Below, one piece after another: positions 13,641 through 25,188 of a stretch of DNA of 64,000 nucleotides. This stretch comes from Rosellinia necatrix. Lineage: Eukaryota > Ascomycota > Sordariomycetes > Xylariales > Xylariaceae. Below the pieces are notes generated by a model. That model was not told where the DNA came from. It made no database searches and saw only the letters and a program-made list of their open reading frames with translations. The position numbers and the translations under genes were made by a program. Numbering within the stretch: position 1 is the first letter of the stretch; every line of letters begins with the position of its first letter. Where the stretch lies: NCBI GenBank assembly GCA_021209875.1, contig JAGYVD010000009.1, positions 434,001 through 498,000 of the forward strand, read 5' to 3'.

Positions 13641-14741
13641 AATTATAAAATATTTTCATATTAAAATGCAGAGAGGTGTGCAGGGTGTTTATTTAGTACG
13701 TTAGTATATTACTAATGTTTATAATATAAACCTTTACTTTTATTCTTAGTTATTTACCAGTGAACTACCTGCTGCCCCTTATTAACTAGACCTTACTCTG
13801 AACATTCCTTATATCATACAAGTTATGTTTACGCAGGTTATTCTCGGACATTTACGGTAGGTAGCCAGTCGACCGACCAAACGCGTTTGTACGACTTGAC
13901 CCACCGTAGACCATATAGGCCGCTGTAGAAGATTAAGCCTCTACCTTGTTTTTGGAGACTTAGCCTTATGAGTAGCGGGTGCCAGTATACTAAGTGTGAC
14001 ACGCACACTCGTTTGATTAACCGAACCGGCCACGCTGCACACGAAAGATGATATTCCCGAGATAGTTTGCGGCTTGATCTCCCGTCAATTTTGATGTTTG
14101 ACATTGCCGATGTGCCTCCCGAGTGGTTCAAGAATTCAGGTACCTGATCCTATTTCATCACCACAGTTGATCGTTTTTTTTTTTTTTTTTTGGCGAAGCC
14201 GCCCAGGGATTGGGGTTTCGACAGACCATAAATAAACGAGAACAATCAAATCTCAATAGATTCAAATAGAGAATCATACCGCAACGCGCATTAAAAATTC
14301 AGCACGAATTCGGCCTTGCTTACGATTCTTGGACTGTTGCTTGGGATGTACAAAGATTTTGCCGCTGTGTACTACCTGCCAGAGACTATGACATTCTGAA
14401 CAGCCACCACGGAAGTGTCAATCTATCTAGATCGACATTGTTTTCTCTCAACCCACTTGGAGTCTTTACCATTCACAGCCCCCTCGCTTGTGTGAACGGA
14501 GCAGAGATCCCGGGACGGGTATCCTATTAGTTATGTAGGCGGTGCCCGTGCCAACGTGGCGTATATCAACCTAGCGGTTTTCGAAAGTGGGCGTGGGAGG
14601 CGTAGAGATGCTCCATTAACCGGGAAACCAGGTGGGCGGCAGACGATACCCACCCTGCCGCTCGTTACTGGCGGACGAAGGGCGCGTTCTCGCCCGTGGA
14701 AAACCCGCGGAAAACCCGCGGAAATAGACTGATCAAGCCTG
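13641..14741. other. intergenic, transition from AT-rich block
   Basis: Normal composition resumes here. A T run of about 20 bases lies near 14,165-14,190, and a short GC-rich direct repeat (aacccgcgg) near 14,700-14,720. Open frames at 13,838-14,131 and 14,531-14,752 show no family resemblance. I see no gene. Confidence 0.6.
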
Positions 14742-15482
14742 TTACCACGCAATGGCGTCTCGCAATGTGGTATCTGGCTTGGATGTTAGACCCGGAATGG
14801 CCACATCATCGTCTGTAGCCGGCTCATCACTCTCAAGGATGGCCACGCCTTGGTCGATATTGCACTTATCAGCCGCGAGGCGGGCAATCCGGTTCCATTT
14901 GGCGACGAGAGGGTGCTGACCAGCAACATCCGGGTATACAACCTCGCCACCGTCGTGCGACGCGGTGACGGGGTATGTCCAGGTGCCGTCTGGCGCCCAG
15001 AAGGCAGGGGTGAAGACGCTCTCCGGGCTCAGCTCGGCGGCGGCCTGGGCGAGGAGACTGTCAGCCCGGGCGGCCTCGTCGGCCTGGCCGGCTTCGGCCA
15101 GGGCGGCAGCAATGCCCTCGAGTAGGCCGAGTACCTGGCCGGCTCTGATGCCGACGTTGGCGCCAAGGGCAAATCCCTGGTCGAAGCCGGCCTGGATACT
15201 GCCAGCCTTGCCGACGGTGATGCCGTCTCGGTAGCCGACGGTGTTGTGTTGGGTCCGCAGCCTCCGTGTGTCGAGGGACATGTCCGGGTTGCCACTGCGG
15301 CCGCCGTCGTCGTGGGCGGCAGATATACCGGGCCCCGGTCCCGGCGAGGCGGGATCTGGGCCAAATATGTCGTCCAGGGGGTCGTAGATTGCCGGTGCAC
15401 TGGCTGGATTCATTTGGAAGATGCTGGTATGATAGTCAAGGTCGTCGTCGCCGAATGACCCAGGCGGCTGCGCCAGATGCAT
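14742..15482 (-). CDS. YAE1: YAE1-like protein (deca-GX3 motif)
   Basis: This intronless gene encodes 246 residues. Residues about 84-123 carry glycines at regular four-residue spacing: YRDGITVGKAG, then QAGFDQGFALGANVG, then IRAGQVLGLLEG. This is the deca-GX3 signature of the Yae1/Lto1 family. In yeast, Yae1 and Lto1 form an adaptor that recruits the cytosolic Fe-S assembly machinery to the ribosome-recycling ATPase Rli1. The same role is inferred here from the motif. The N-terminal 75 residues are acidic and proline-rich. After the motif comes an alanine-rich helix-prone stretch (about 124-150), then a C-terminal part I cannot match. The length is typical of fungal Yae1 proteins. The start ATG is the first in the frame, and a pyrimidine-rich plus-strand tract lies just upstream of the gene (15,490-15,640). 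Confidence 0.85.
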   Translation of the reverse strand: MHLAQPPGSFGDDDLDYHTSIFQMNPASAPAIYDPLDDIFGPDPASPGPGPGISAAHDDGGRSGNPDMSLDTRRLRTQHNTVGYRDGITVGKAGSIQAGFDQGFALGANVGIRAGQVLGLLEGIAAALAEAGQADEAARADSLLAQAAAELSPESVFTPAFWAPDGTWTYPVTASHDGGEVVYPDVAGQHPLVAKWNRIARLAADKCNIDQGVAILESDEPATDDDVAIPGLTSKPDTTLRDAIAW

Positions 15483-16840
15483 TATCTCGCTTCCAGTTTG
15501 TCCTCTTCTTGTTCTCCCCGTTCGTTCCCCCTTCTTTTGTTTGCCCTTGCCCCTTAATTTCTCACGTTTTCTCTGCTTCCCTTTCCTTTTTTCCTTTCTC
15601 TTATTCTCGCTTACTTTTCTCGCCTACTTCTCCCGCCTGCCTGGTCCAAGAAACAAGTAACCTGGCCGAGCGGAGGAGGGTGGGGTGATCCGCTACCTTA
15701 GGTACCTACCTAGCTAACTCCCTAATGTACCATGTATATACGATATAGACACTGTATACTAATACTGTGACATACATCGATATTGCATTCGTTGCTGCTC
15801 AAATTTGTCCCATTTCAGATGCAAGGGACGGCGAAAGAAACGAAACCGGCCAACACCGATGGCTCCATCTATCTAAAAGACAATGAGCCTCACTCAGGCT
15901 GGCACTGCCATCAAAAAACTTAGATGCGGGTGAGACCATCATTAGTGTAGATAACCCCGAGGTCCTCCACTAATTCACCAGCTTAGTTTCGATCATGGTG
16001 AAGATTGATTCGGTAGAATACGGACCAGTTGGCAACATTCGCCAGAACCCAGGTCGGAAAATCGGGGTGGGTGGTGGCCGTATCGCTCTTTAAAGAGCAT
16101 GTCTAGAGCATGTCTGACACTTCTAGTTGAAGAGTTACCCGACTATATAATGTAATAAACAAAAGCGCAGCTATCAACTTTCAACTGTTTTCATCGGTGT
16201 ACATGTTACAGCCTTGGAGCCTATCCAGTCGCCCCTCTTGTATCAGGAGGAAATCTGACGACACTACGATGGGGTATAAATATCGTGCGATGTCACCGAA
16301 TAATATATACACCCGAGGAGGCCGTCTTAGAAGATCGCAGAATACTCTCATCGTTTAAAAGTCTCTAGTCGTGGTCGTAAAGCTATTTCGTCCAAGCTAT
16401 TTCGTCCAAGCCTCCGGGACATACTGCGGTTACGCAGAGGAGGAGAGAGAGTGAAGCACGTGTCCTCCGTTTCTATACCCTGGTACCTTGCCGGTGTGAG
16501 GAGTGAGATATGATCGCTTCCTTCAAGTTAGTAGCTCGCTTTCCCTATGAGACATCCCAATCGTAGACAAAACGCCGAGGCCTTGCGTTTTGACCAGGAA
16601 GATGAAACGGGTAGTAGACGATCCGCGGCCGGGAGGCTGGACGGTAACGAATAAATCGACTTCGCGACCCTCACCAACAAGGAGCTGCAGAAGCTAGACG
16701 TCCAAGATCCTCGCGATACTAGGAATTTCTTCTCTACGTAGATGTTCGACACCGATACTAGCAAAAAACCCCCCTTCCCTAGCGGGCCACATACGGAAGC
16801 TAGCGCCTACACCGCAGGCGGAAGGCCATGGAACAGCACC
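15483..16840. other. intergenic region
   Basis: The first 170 bases upstream of the YAE1-like gene are C/T-rich on the plus strand. An ACCTACCT run occurs at about 15,700-15,715. Small open frames at 16,528-16,764 and 16,742-17,008 look random, and the latter overlaps the last exon of the aldolase gene on the other strand. I see no gene. Confidence 0.55.
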
Positions 16841-18082
16841 CTAGGATCTGAACTTCTTGCTCGCCTCGACGAAGCTCATGCCCTTCTTAATCTCCGCCGC
16901 CATTTGGGTATCCGCCTAGCGTCCGCCACCGTTAGCGAAGTGTGCTTCACCAGCATGCCGAATCCCCCCGCCCATCTCCAGGGACATGAGAGAGCTAATG
17001 TAGCATAATGAAACGGGAAGCCGTGCGGGGTATTTTCCCACGCGCCCGATACAAGGACCAGAGGAAAGAAAGAGAGGAAGCGACTCCCGAGAACCTACGT
17101 ACCTCGACCTGCTTCTGCATCAACGGCAGCGCCTTCTCCGCCAACTCGGCGGGCAGGACGACGACGCCATTGAGGTCGGCGACTATGTAATCGCCGGGGC
17201 GGATCTCCATATCCTGCTCGTCGGTCTGGAGCCGGACGGGGACATTGACAGCGGCGACCTTGAGCAGCTCGGCCGGGGGCGCGGTGCCGACGTCGCGGGC
17301 GAAGACCTAGAACCTCGTACGATCCGTGTCACTCGTCAGCACAGCCCCTTTCTCCTCCTCTCCCTCCTCGACCGGATCGGGCCGTAGGCAGGCAGGCAGG
17401 CAGGCAGCGCGCGTGCGGCCAAGGGCGAAAAAAGACGTTCCCTTACCGGGTAGCCCAGGTCGCGCTGCTCCTGGACGTCGCGGAACCGGCCGTCGATGAC
17501 GGAGCCGGCGGCCCCCAGCGCCTGGGCGCGCGTCGACATCAGCCCGCCGTAGACGGCGTTGGGTGTCTTCGGCGGGCACGAGACGAAGACTACAGCGCCC
17601 TTGGGCACATGGTCTATCTGTGGCCGCCGACGCGGTTAGTAAAAAGAACGGGGATAGATGAGGGGAGGTGAGCATATCGATAAATGAATAGATGAATAAA
17701 TGAACGACTAAACGACAAAATGACGAAATGACGAAGTGACGAAATGACGAAATAACGAAGTGACGAAATGACGAAATAAAGTGAAGGTCGTACGTAATGC
17801 GTTGGGTGTTTTGGAGCCGGATCATGGAGAGGCACGTATTGGACCGTGTAAGCCGGGCCCACGATCTTCGTCGGGCCGTCCTGGCGGAGGGGCGACCACA
17901 TGGTCAGGCCCGACAGGAACCCGCCGTTGCGGTATTTCAGCTTGCAGAGGGCATCGGACACGTCGCATCTGCGACGGAAGGGGGCATCATCAGCCCGCGT
18001 GAGCAGAGGTCGGGGCAAGCCTTCCGACTCACGTTGTGTACTTTTGGAGCGCGTTCACGACGGGATCTGGAGGCCCGGGCAT
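16841..18082 (-). CDS. RraA/DlpA-family aldolase-decarboxylase
   Basis: The five exons are 18082-18033, 17968-17794, 17617-17447, 17306-17103 and 16915-16841, giving 224 residues in frame. The protein starts MPGPPDPVVNALQKYTTCDV and has the RraA fold signature. GAVVFVSCP is followed by NAVYGGLMSTRAQALGAAG and then SVIDGRFRDV, with Arg121 and Asp122 in the positions of the substrate-binding Arg and Mg-binding Asp of 4-hydroxy-4-methyl-2-oxoglutarate aldolases. RPGDYIVADLNGVVVLP and a C-terminal FVEASKKFRS helix complete the family pattern. Members cleave pyruvate-aldol substrates or decarboxylate oxaloacetate, and the exact substrate is unknown here. The reading frame stays open upstream to a Met at 18,190 and adds an Arg/Ser-rich, presequence-like leader, so a mitochondrial form is possible. 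It lies co-directional with the MFS gene upstream. Confidence 0.85.
17690..17785. repeat. short tandem repeat inside aldolase intron 2
   Basis: About eight TGACGAAA-type units, some with an A or G exchange, make up most of the 176-base intron at 17,618-17,793. Its plus-strand form is tgacgaaatgacgaagtgac and continues in the same style. Confidence 0.75.
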
Positions 18083-19228
18083 GGTAGCGGATTTCACGGC
18101 CAACGGACCTGCTATCGCCGTACTGTGCGACCGAAGCGAATAGGAAAAGAGGTTGCGCCTGGGAGCGACAGTAGAACGGCCTAGAGACATCAGATCTTTG
18201 GATGTGGTGCCCCCAGCGATCAAGTGGCTTAGTTTGAACCTATGTAGAGTTAGTTACCTACCTACTACCTATCTATCATGACCGAGGATAAATGACGTAT
18301 TTGCAGTTGCCTCTACCTCGCTTGCCAACCCACCTTTGCTGGGATGAGATCAGGGGGGGTGCTGCGGGGGGTCAAAAGAAAAAAAGACATGACAAACGAG
18401 TGAACTAGTCCCGGAAATTTAATTAAAAGTTCGAAAAATGCCCTCTTGAATTGGCTAGTTAATTTTAAGTTTAGGTATTCTTAATCCTGGTAACACGTAT
18501 TAGGTACACCTGGTGTCTATTTTGCTTGTATCGAATGGGACAAAGGGGCCGTGATCGGCGGCATCGGTATTGAAGGCAGTGTGGGGGGATTGGCGTTGGC
18601 GCAGCGCGGTTACTTCGGTCTGGCGGGCTTACACAGTCGAGGATCCGCGTTCGGTCAATTCAAGCGGGTTCGCAACGTAGTAAGGGCTTACTTATTTATC
18701 ACCATGGACGAGTCTACTTATCTAAGCACCAAGGGCTAGAAAACAGGAGACAACAACCCCGTTTTATTATTAGACTTAGTCTTGGTCTGGTAAATAAAGC
18801 AGGGCGGCGCACAAATACTCCTTACGCGTCAGTAAATCATTAGCATGCTTGGGTATATTGCAATAGCCTCAGCTAAACCCTCATCGGTCCGGTTGGAGGA
18901 GAGGATACAGCACATCATGAGATCTCGACGCACGCGGAGTCCCTCCCAGCCGTCACCGCGCCGCCGCCGTCCTAACAGAAGGTTCGACCTCGCCCTCCAG
19001 TGCATGAAACTCTCCACGCTGCTGTTCTGTCCGCCCCGTGATGCTTTGGCTGTTATAATGCAAGCTCATCGTCGGGAATAATTCCGATACTCGAAATCTG
19101 AACCGTCGAACATGCTACGGCCATAATCCCTCTCGGCGGCAGTGGCCTCGTTCTTAATCAGTGAAATCCAGGGGTAGTATGCCAAGAGATCTAGCCCGTG
19201 GCCATCGAGGCCAGACGACGCCTGTGTC
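18083..19228. other. intergenic region between aldolase and MFS gene
   Basis: Contains the probable promoter of the aldolase gene and the 3' end of the MFS gene. Short ACCTACCT runs occur at 18,248-18,275. Open frames at 18,551-18,739, 18,829-19,017 and 18,845-19,081 match nothing I know. Confidence 0.55.
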
Positions 19229-21139
19229 TCATTGTCGTTGAGCAAACTCGTCCAGCTCTGTCTCACTCTGCTCCGCCCCCAAGGCTTCCTTCGCCCCGGG
19301 GGTGCTAGGCATGGGTGGCGGGTGTTTCTGGTAGGTAAAGCAGCTCGTGATGACTCCAATCACCGCAACCCCGATTAATACTTTGATGTCGTCGTTGAAG
19401 GCTTCGGTGTACACCAGTCTGATCATGAGCTGGAGATCCGGAGGTAACCACGACGAAATTTTTGGGCTGTGATGGAGTTTCTCCAGGTCATCTGAATCTA
19501 TCTTGCCGTTCAGGTCATGTGTCACTCTTGCATTGAAGAGGATGCTACAGATGGCGATGCCGATGCTGCCGCCGAGGACGCGTGCCTGAGCAATGATACC
19601 CTGGGCCACTGCGAGATCGTCTTGGTCCGATTGTACTGAAGCCATGATTGTTGCCGCACCGAGGGAGAGCCCGATGCCGAGCCCGAGGAGCACCTGGTAG
19701 CCGTACTGGGCCTTGATTTGTACCGTGACATTATGCAACGTTAGCATGAGACTCGCTCCCAGCAGCTGAAAACAATGAGCAACGAGGAGTGTCCAAGATG
19801 TATTGTTGCGTTGACGGGACAAAGCGCCGGCCAAAAAAGCGCCCAGCGCCGTGGCACCAAGCATGGGCAGTAGGTGGACTCCTGAATATAGCACGGTGTC
19901 TCCATTTACGATCTGGAAGCGCTCCGGCAAGATGACCAGTGTCGTCAGATAAATAAAGCCAGTACAGAAGGTACATCTGATCGTGTCAGCCCTACGAGCA
20001 CATACCGGCGACGAGAAACCAGGGGCAAACATACACAGTACAAGAAGAGTACACGCGCTGTACAAGGCGGCGCGGTAGGATAGGTTCGATCCTGGTATAG
20101 GTCCTCGACCCGAGAGAGAGTTCCCAGGCCGCAAAGCCGAACCAGCTAAGAACCGAGACGGTCAAGGCGATGATGATCACCGGGTGGTCCCATGCGAGGC
20201 TATAAGAGCCAGCCTCCTGCAGAGCGAATACTAGCAACGCACAAGCGGCTATGATGAGGATGTTACCGAAGAAGTCAATCCGTTGGATAGCATCCAATCC
20301 GCGTAGTTGACGGCCGAGACTGGCCGGCCAGGCTATGTACAGAGCTGCAACAGCTACAAGGCCGAATGGGAGACTGGGTTTATTTGTCAGCGGAAGAACT
20401 AGTCGGGACAGGTTTGCTTCATTCGCATACTTGATCCAGAAAATCCATCTCCAACTCGCCGCGTAGGAGATGGCGCCCCCCAGTACCGGACCAAGCACAT
20501 AGGATACAGCGAGGGTGATGCCGACCATGGCACCCATGAGGCTCGGCTTGTGCGCTGGCCCGACTTCGAACAGGGCGACCTGAGCCAGACTGTAAAGCCC
20601 GGAACCCCCCATACCCTGAAATGCGCGGCAGATGATGCTATGAGATGGTCAGCGTGTTACTAACTCGGGGAAGACAGGGGCTGCATATGTACGTACAGTT
20701 GCGGCATAGTCTGCGCGAAGCCACATCCGATAGAGAAGCCGGTGAATAGAACCCAAGCGGCACAGATGCAGTCACGACGCCCATAGATGTCGCTTAACTT
20801 CGCGAAGCCAATAGCCAAGCCCAAGTAGGCCAAGAGGTATGCCAGCACGACCCAGGGGGCATGGAGGAAGTCATTGAACTCGACCGAGATGTTAACCAGC
20901 GAGGTGGAGACGATAGAAGCGTCTAAGCTCGAGAACAAGAGACCCAGGAGTAAACTGAAAGGTGGGTTAGTATCAGAAACCAGCGGGCGAGAAGAGGCTG
21001 GGGCCATGATGCGAAAAGGGGAAGATGCTACTGACATTGCAACCAGTACGGTCCGGCGCCAGCCAATAGGTGAACCCTCGCACGCCATCGTCGAGGGCAC
21101 GGACGAGGAGTGACCGAGACGAAATGGAATGAGGGCCAT
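19229..21139 (-). CDS. MFS transporter, DHA2 (14-helix drug:H+ antiporter) type
   Basis: The five exons are 21139-21036, 20954-20697, 20637-20431, 20373-20035 and 19976-19229, giving 551 residues in frame with canonical splice signals. One example is a perfect TACTAAC branch site before exon 2. Family marks are the motif-A sequence GFAKLSDIYGRR after the second helix and motif C, GPVLGGAISYAASWRWIFW, followed by INLPFGLVAV, as in fungal 14-helix exporters. Hydrophobic segments continue through to FNDDIKVLIGVAVIGVITSC, followed by a hydrophilic acidic tail. The protein should sit in the plasma membrane and export toxic compounds or secondary metabolites in exchange for protons; the substrate is not predictable. 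The start could also be the Met at 21,088 (MACEGSP). Confidence 0.88.
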
Positions 21140-24100
21140 CAGCGGTGATTTGGATGAGCCTCGGGCGAAGGTGAGAAGCGGGGGAAACCAGAAGAGGAAG
21201 GCAACGGCCAAAGGATGGACGGGGGGTGAAAGACCAAGAGGGCGCTTAGAAGGCCAGCCCTAGGCGAAGATATGGCACGGGCTTGACTGCTGCTGTTCCA
21301 CTGGTTCTGGTAGGTTGTGGTAGGTTGTGGTTGTTCTTGTAGGTTGTGGTTGTTCTTGTAGGTTGTGGTAGGTTGTGGTTGTTCTGGTAGGTTATGGTTT
21401 TTGTGGTGTTTGTGATGTTTCTGATGTGAAGGCCAAAGATGACCGAATCAGAAACAGACAAGGTAATTAAGTACCTGGGTTAGGAGGCTATACGCAGCAA
21501 CCCGAGCTTAGGTGATTGAGGGTATGAGATCTAGTATCAGAGGTTCCGTGTGGGGAGGGATGTGGTGTCTTGATGCCTCAGACCATTTGAGAAACATGAA
21601 GGGTCTTAGGGAGTTGTATAGAATTTAGCTTCTGCTTTGTCTAGCAAACACGTCGCGATCTATACCTACCTACCTAACCTTGTTAAGTCCTGGACTGCCT
21701 TACTATTTAGTAGGCAATACCTAGAACTTGCCCCCTAGCCTACCTACTTGGCTGACCTACCTACCTACCTACCTACCTACCCAGATAGGTGGTTGAAGCC
21801 AGTGAATGTACCTGTTACAGTAGCTACTGTCTGACGGGCCCCCGTGGGAGAGCTAGGTGAGGCAGGCGAGCTCCCGCACCAGAGGCGCCTCTAGCATGTA
21901 GGTAATTACATGTAGTGGCGATAATAGCACACAAGGAAGTTCCACCCAACAAGTAGATAGGTGGTACTTATCCGGGTAGGTGGCTGGCCTCCGCGGGTGA
22001 CTGCCTAACCTAGATATATCTCGTTTGACACCTGCATCGCTTGACCGCGGACAAATCAAGATATCTGCTTACAAGGTTTAGGAGGTGCCACCCAGCCCCG
22101 TATTGGGATAAAGGGGTGTAGAGTGTGGGCACCGCAGGTATAACGCACTCAGGTTTCTTGCCTGCCTGTGTAAGTCGGGTGCCGATTTGGCGGCTGGGAT
22201 TACATTCGGGGCCTATGCCCAGTAGGACCAGAAAATCCTCCGTATATTTTATTTCCACTTGCATGGTATAACATCTGTCTATGTATGAAGCGTACACCAC
22301 GGTCCTTGTATTGGTCTATGAACGAACTCATACGTTTGACTCTGTGTCTTTGCCGTCGGGCTTGATGACTGGCCACCCGAGACATCCCCTCCCGGTACGA
22401 CGACGATAGGAAGACGAGGACGCCCAAGATCAAGATCACCGTGGCAGATAAAAGGAGAATTACTGTGAATTACGTGCAGACTTCCGGGCCAAACGGAATC
22501 TCCCCCCGCTCAGCCAGGCGATTCTATCGTCGCGCATGCTGGGATACCTATCCGTAACTAGATACCTGTGATAGCTATGATAACTGTGTCGCGTGGGATG
22601 GCAGGACGGCGTAACGGTGGCCCCCTGCAAGACGGTCTATCACATACGCGTGAGCCACGACCATCTGATTGCAAGCTCCAATGTAGGAAGAAACAACGTC
22701 ATAGTAATGCCTCTAGACAATAAGCTAGTTATGAGACACCGTCATAAAACGCCTTCCCGGCTTGCTGGATACCCCTAACTGGATAGGTCGTCTATAGGGG
22801 GTCAACAGAAACTTTTCTGTCATACCCACTCGAACGAATGGTCGGACGGTGTTTGCGTAATACACAGTACAGTAGGTGCTTGTACTCCATGGCCGTGAGT
22901 TGCTATCAAGGAGTGAATTAGCCATATAGGCAGTGGTAGGTAGAGTAAATTGTGCAAGCCGAAACCCCAGAGATGTGAGGGGAGCATCCTCACCTCTATA
23001 TCCAGTCTTACAACATACATCGCAGGAGGAGACCGACGGGTATTATCCGATCGGGTTCTGGATAAGGGATTCCTTTCCTCTCTTGTAACCAAGACGCGGG
23101 ACAGTCTGGGGCGTGGGTATAGTTCTATGGTTGTGTACTAGGATGATGGAAACTCGCAGGGTGTAAGGGGCATATATAAAATGCTACGTGAGGCGCGGAT
23201 GCATTTTATTGCGCGTGGTCCTTTCTATCTGATTAGGTGGCAGCTGCAAGGGCACTTCTTGCTGCTGAGCTTTGACGGGATGTCTTATGCATACTATACG
23301 TGGTAGTAGGTAATATTATGGATTAATTAGGTATATCGAAGGCGAAAGCAGGGCTGGAGGCCACGCTCCTGCAATCACTTACCATTCTCCCGGTGATCGT
23401 GTTTGTTTTGCCCCTATAATTTGGGAAGGCGTGCTCCCGTTCGGGCTCCCGTTCGGGCACCCGTTCAGGATCCCGTTTCTCGCGCTCGAGAGGATGCCGA
23501 GAAATACATGTATTGCTTGACTTGAGACTGGGCCGGTTGCCGGCCCTCGGGCCAAGAATTGAAGACGAGAATATAACTTGTAAATCTATTCATGGTCTGC
23601 CCCAATGTCCCAAACGAGAATGTGGTGCTTTAAGTGTGTGCTCCGAGCTGGCACGGCATGGCGGGTGACCTGGGATTCATGCTCCCAAACTTAGGGCCGG
23701 GTTTCAGCCGACGACGACCGGTCATGTCTCTGTTCATTCGTTCATTCGTTCGTTCGTTCTCGTGTGTTTGGGATGGCGTAATCGTGTGCACGAATTATTC
23801 GCTGGGCACTTGGCAGCTGAACGAAGAACAAGTTCCCAAGGTTGGCGGCGTCTTTATCCCGTGCATCTATCTGACTTCTTGGGAGTTACGCATATACGCA
23901 CCAGTACACACCTGTATTTGTCTCCTCTAATCGCGGCGTGGGTGGCTCGTATTGTGTGATTCGTGAGGTTTCTCCGGTTGCAGATATGTTATTATCCCTT
24001 ATATCCGTGTACGGTACAGTACAGTCGGTACCTGACCTTAGAATGATGGATGGTATGACAAAGAAACGGCTGCTGGCAGAAGTGCCCCACCATAACTTGG

Positions 24101-25188
24101 CTGGCGCGCGAGTTTTGTTGTTCAGGCACCTGGGTAGGTAGGCACAACGTACAACGTACTTAGTTTGGGATCGTTTGGTGGAGCAGAGCTGCAAGAAGAG
24201 CTGCGAGAAGAGCTGCGAGCACTGCCCCTAAAGCAGAACTTGGCGGGGGCTAAGGTCGGTAGATCGGCCGTACCAGTACTAAGCCGGACCTGTCTAGCGT
24301 GTTGGCAGCCTATTGGATGAAAGGCCAAGACGCTCTGGGGGATATGCCACCCGTATGCGGCGTGGCGCCAATGGCAAGAGCCTTGGCATGGTTATTGCGT
24401 CTCCTTGCATACAGCAGCGCAATGAGCTATCATGGCTGTCCGGAAATCACCCTCCTCCTCCTTCACTTGGAGCGGGACCTGGCAACCTGGGGGGCGGACT
24501 GGAGGACAGCACCAGGACAGCACCAGGACAGCGCCAAGGCATCAGACTGATCTGCTTCGTCTCGTCTCATTCGCTCGTTCCCGTGTTTCTCGCCTCCCAT
24601 AACCTGCATTTCGCCTCTCCATTTCGCCCTCCATTTCGCTTCTCGGTTCGGGGCATCGAATCATCGAATCATCGAATCCAGACCACCAGCCAAGACTGGG
24701 CAAGATTCGGCAAGATTCACCACGTTCTTTAAACCCCTTACACCATTCCTGGTCCTTACCTCACCTCTTCACTAGATAGTTATTCTCGTGTGTATCGCGA
24801 TAGATCTTTCTGCATCGGCATCTCCTCGTCCTTGTCCTTCCCGCATCGCCTATTATCTGTCTCCCTGGTCCGACCAAGCGAGCACATACCCTTATCCATA
24901 TTGTAATACGTCCACACGACCTCGTCGCACGCGGCCATTCGTACATACATCCCGTACATACACCTCATACATTCACCTCTATCTATATACGTCTCGTATA
25001 TACATCGTATCGCATCATATATCCGTCGCATCACATAGAAAGAAACGAGAACACGCGCGAGCCAGCCACGGACTCGTCGACCACCGAGCGCCGCAACAAC
25101 CCGAAGCCTCACCCCGCCTCATCCCACTTCATCCCGCCCCTCTCTCTAGATCTAGCCAAGGAACACTCGTTATTAGCCCAAGTCCAGC
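21140..25188. other. long intergenic region
   Basis: This 4-kb gap lies between the divergent MFS gene and the aspartic protease. It holds the minisatellite above, a (CTAC)n run at about 21,751-21,785 and other ACCTACCT runs near 21,665. It also has tandem cccgttcgggctcccgttcg-type repeats at about 23,430-23,475 and an ATTCGTTCATTCGTTCGTTC run near 23,740. The last 600 bases before the protease are C/T-rich and ATCGAATC-repeated (24,655-24,680), a typical fungal promoter or leader. Open frames here are short and unmatched. I see no gene. Confidence 0.5.
21295..21430. repeat. GGTTGTGGTA minisatellite
   Basis: Units of the type ggttgtggtaggttgtgg and ggttgttctt alternate about eight times in the 5' region of the MFS gene. 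The unit is G-rich on the plus strand and so C-rich in the sense direction of the transporter transcript. Confidence 0.75.

Noticed and set aside
14850..15688. Plus-strand frames opposite the YAE1-like gene
   Set aside because: Antisense to the deca-GX3 reading frame, low complexity, no family.
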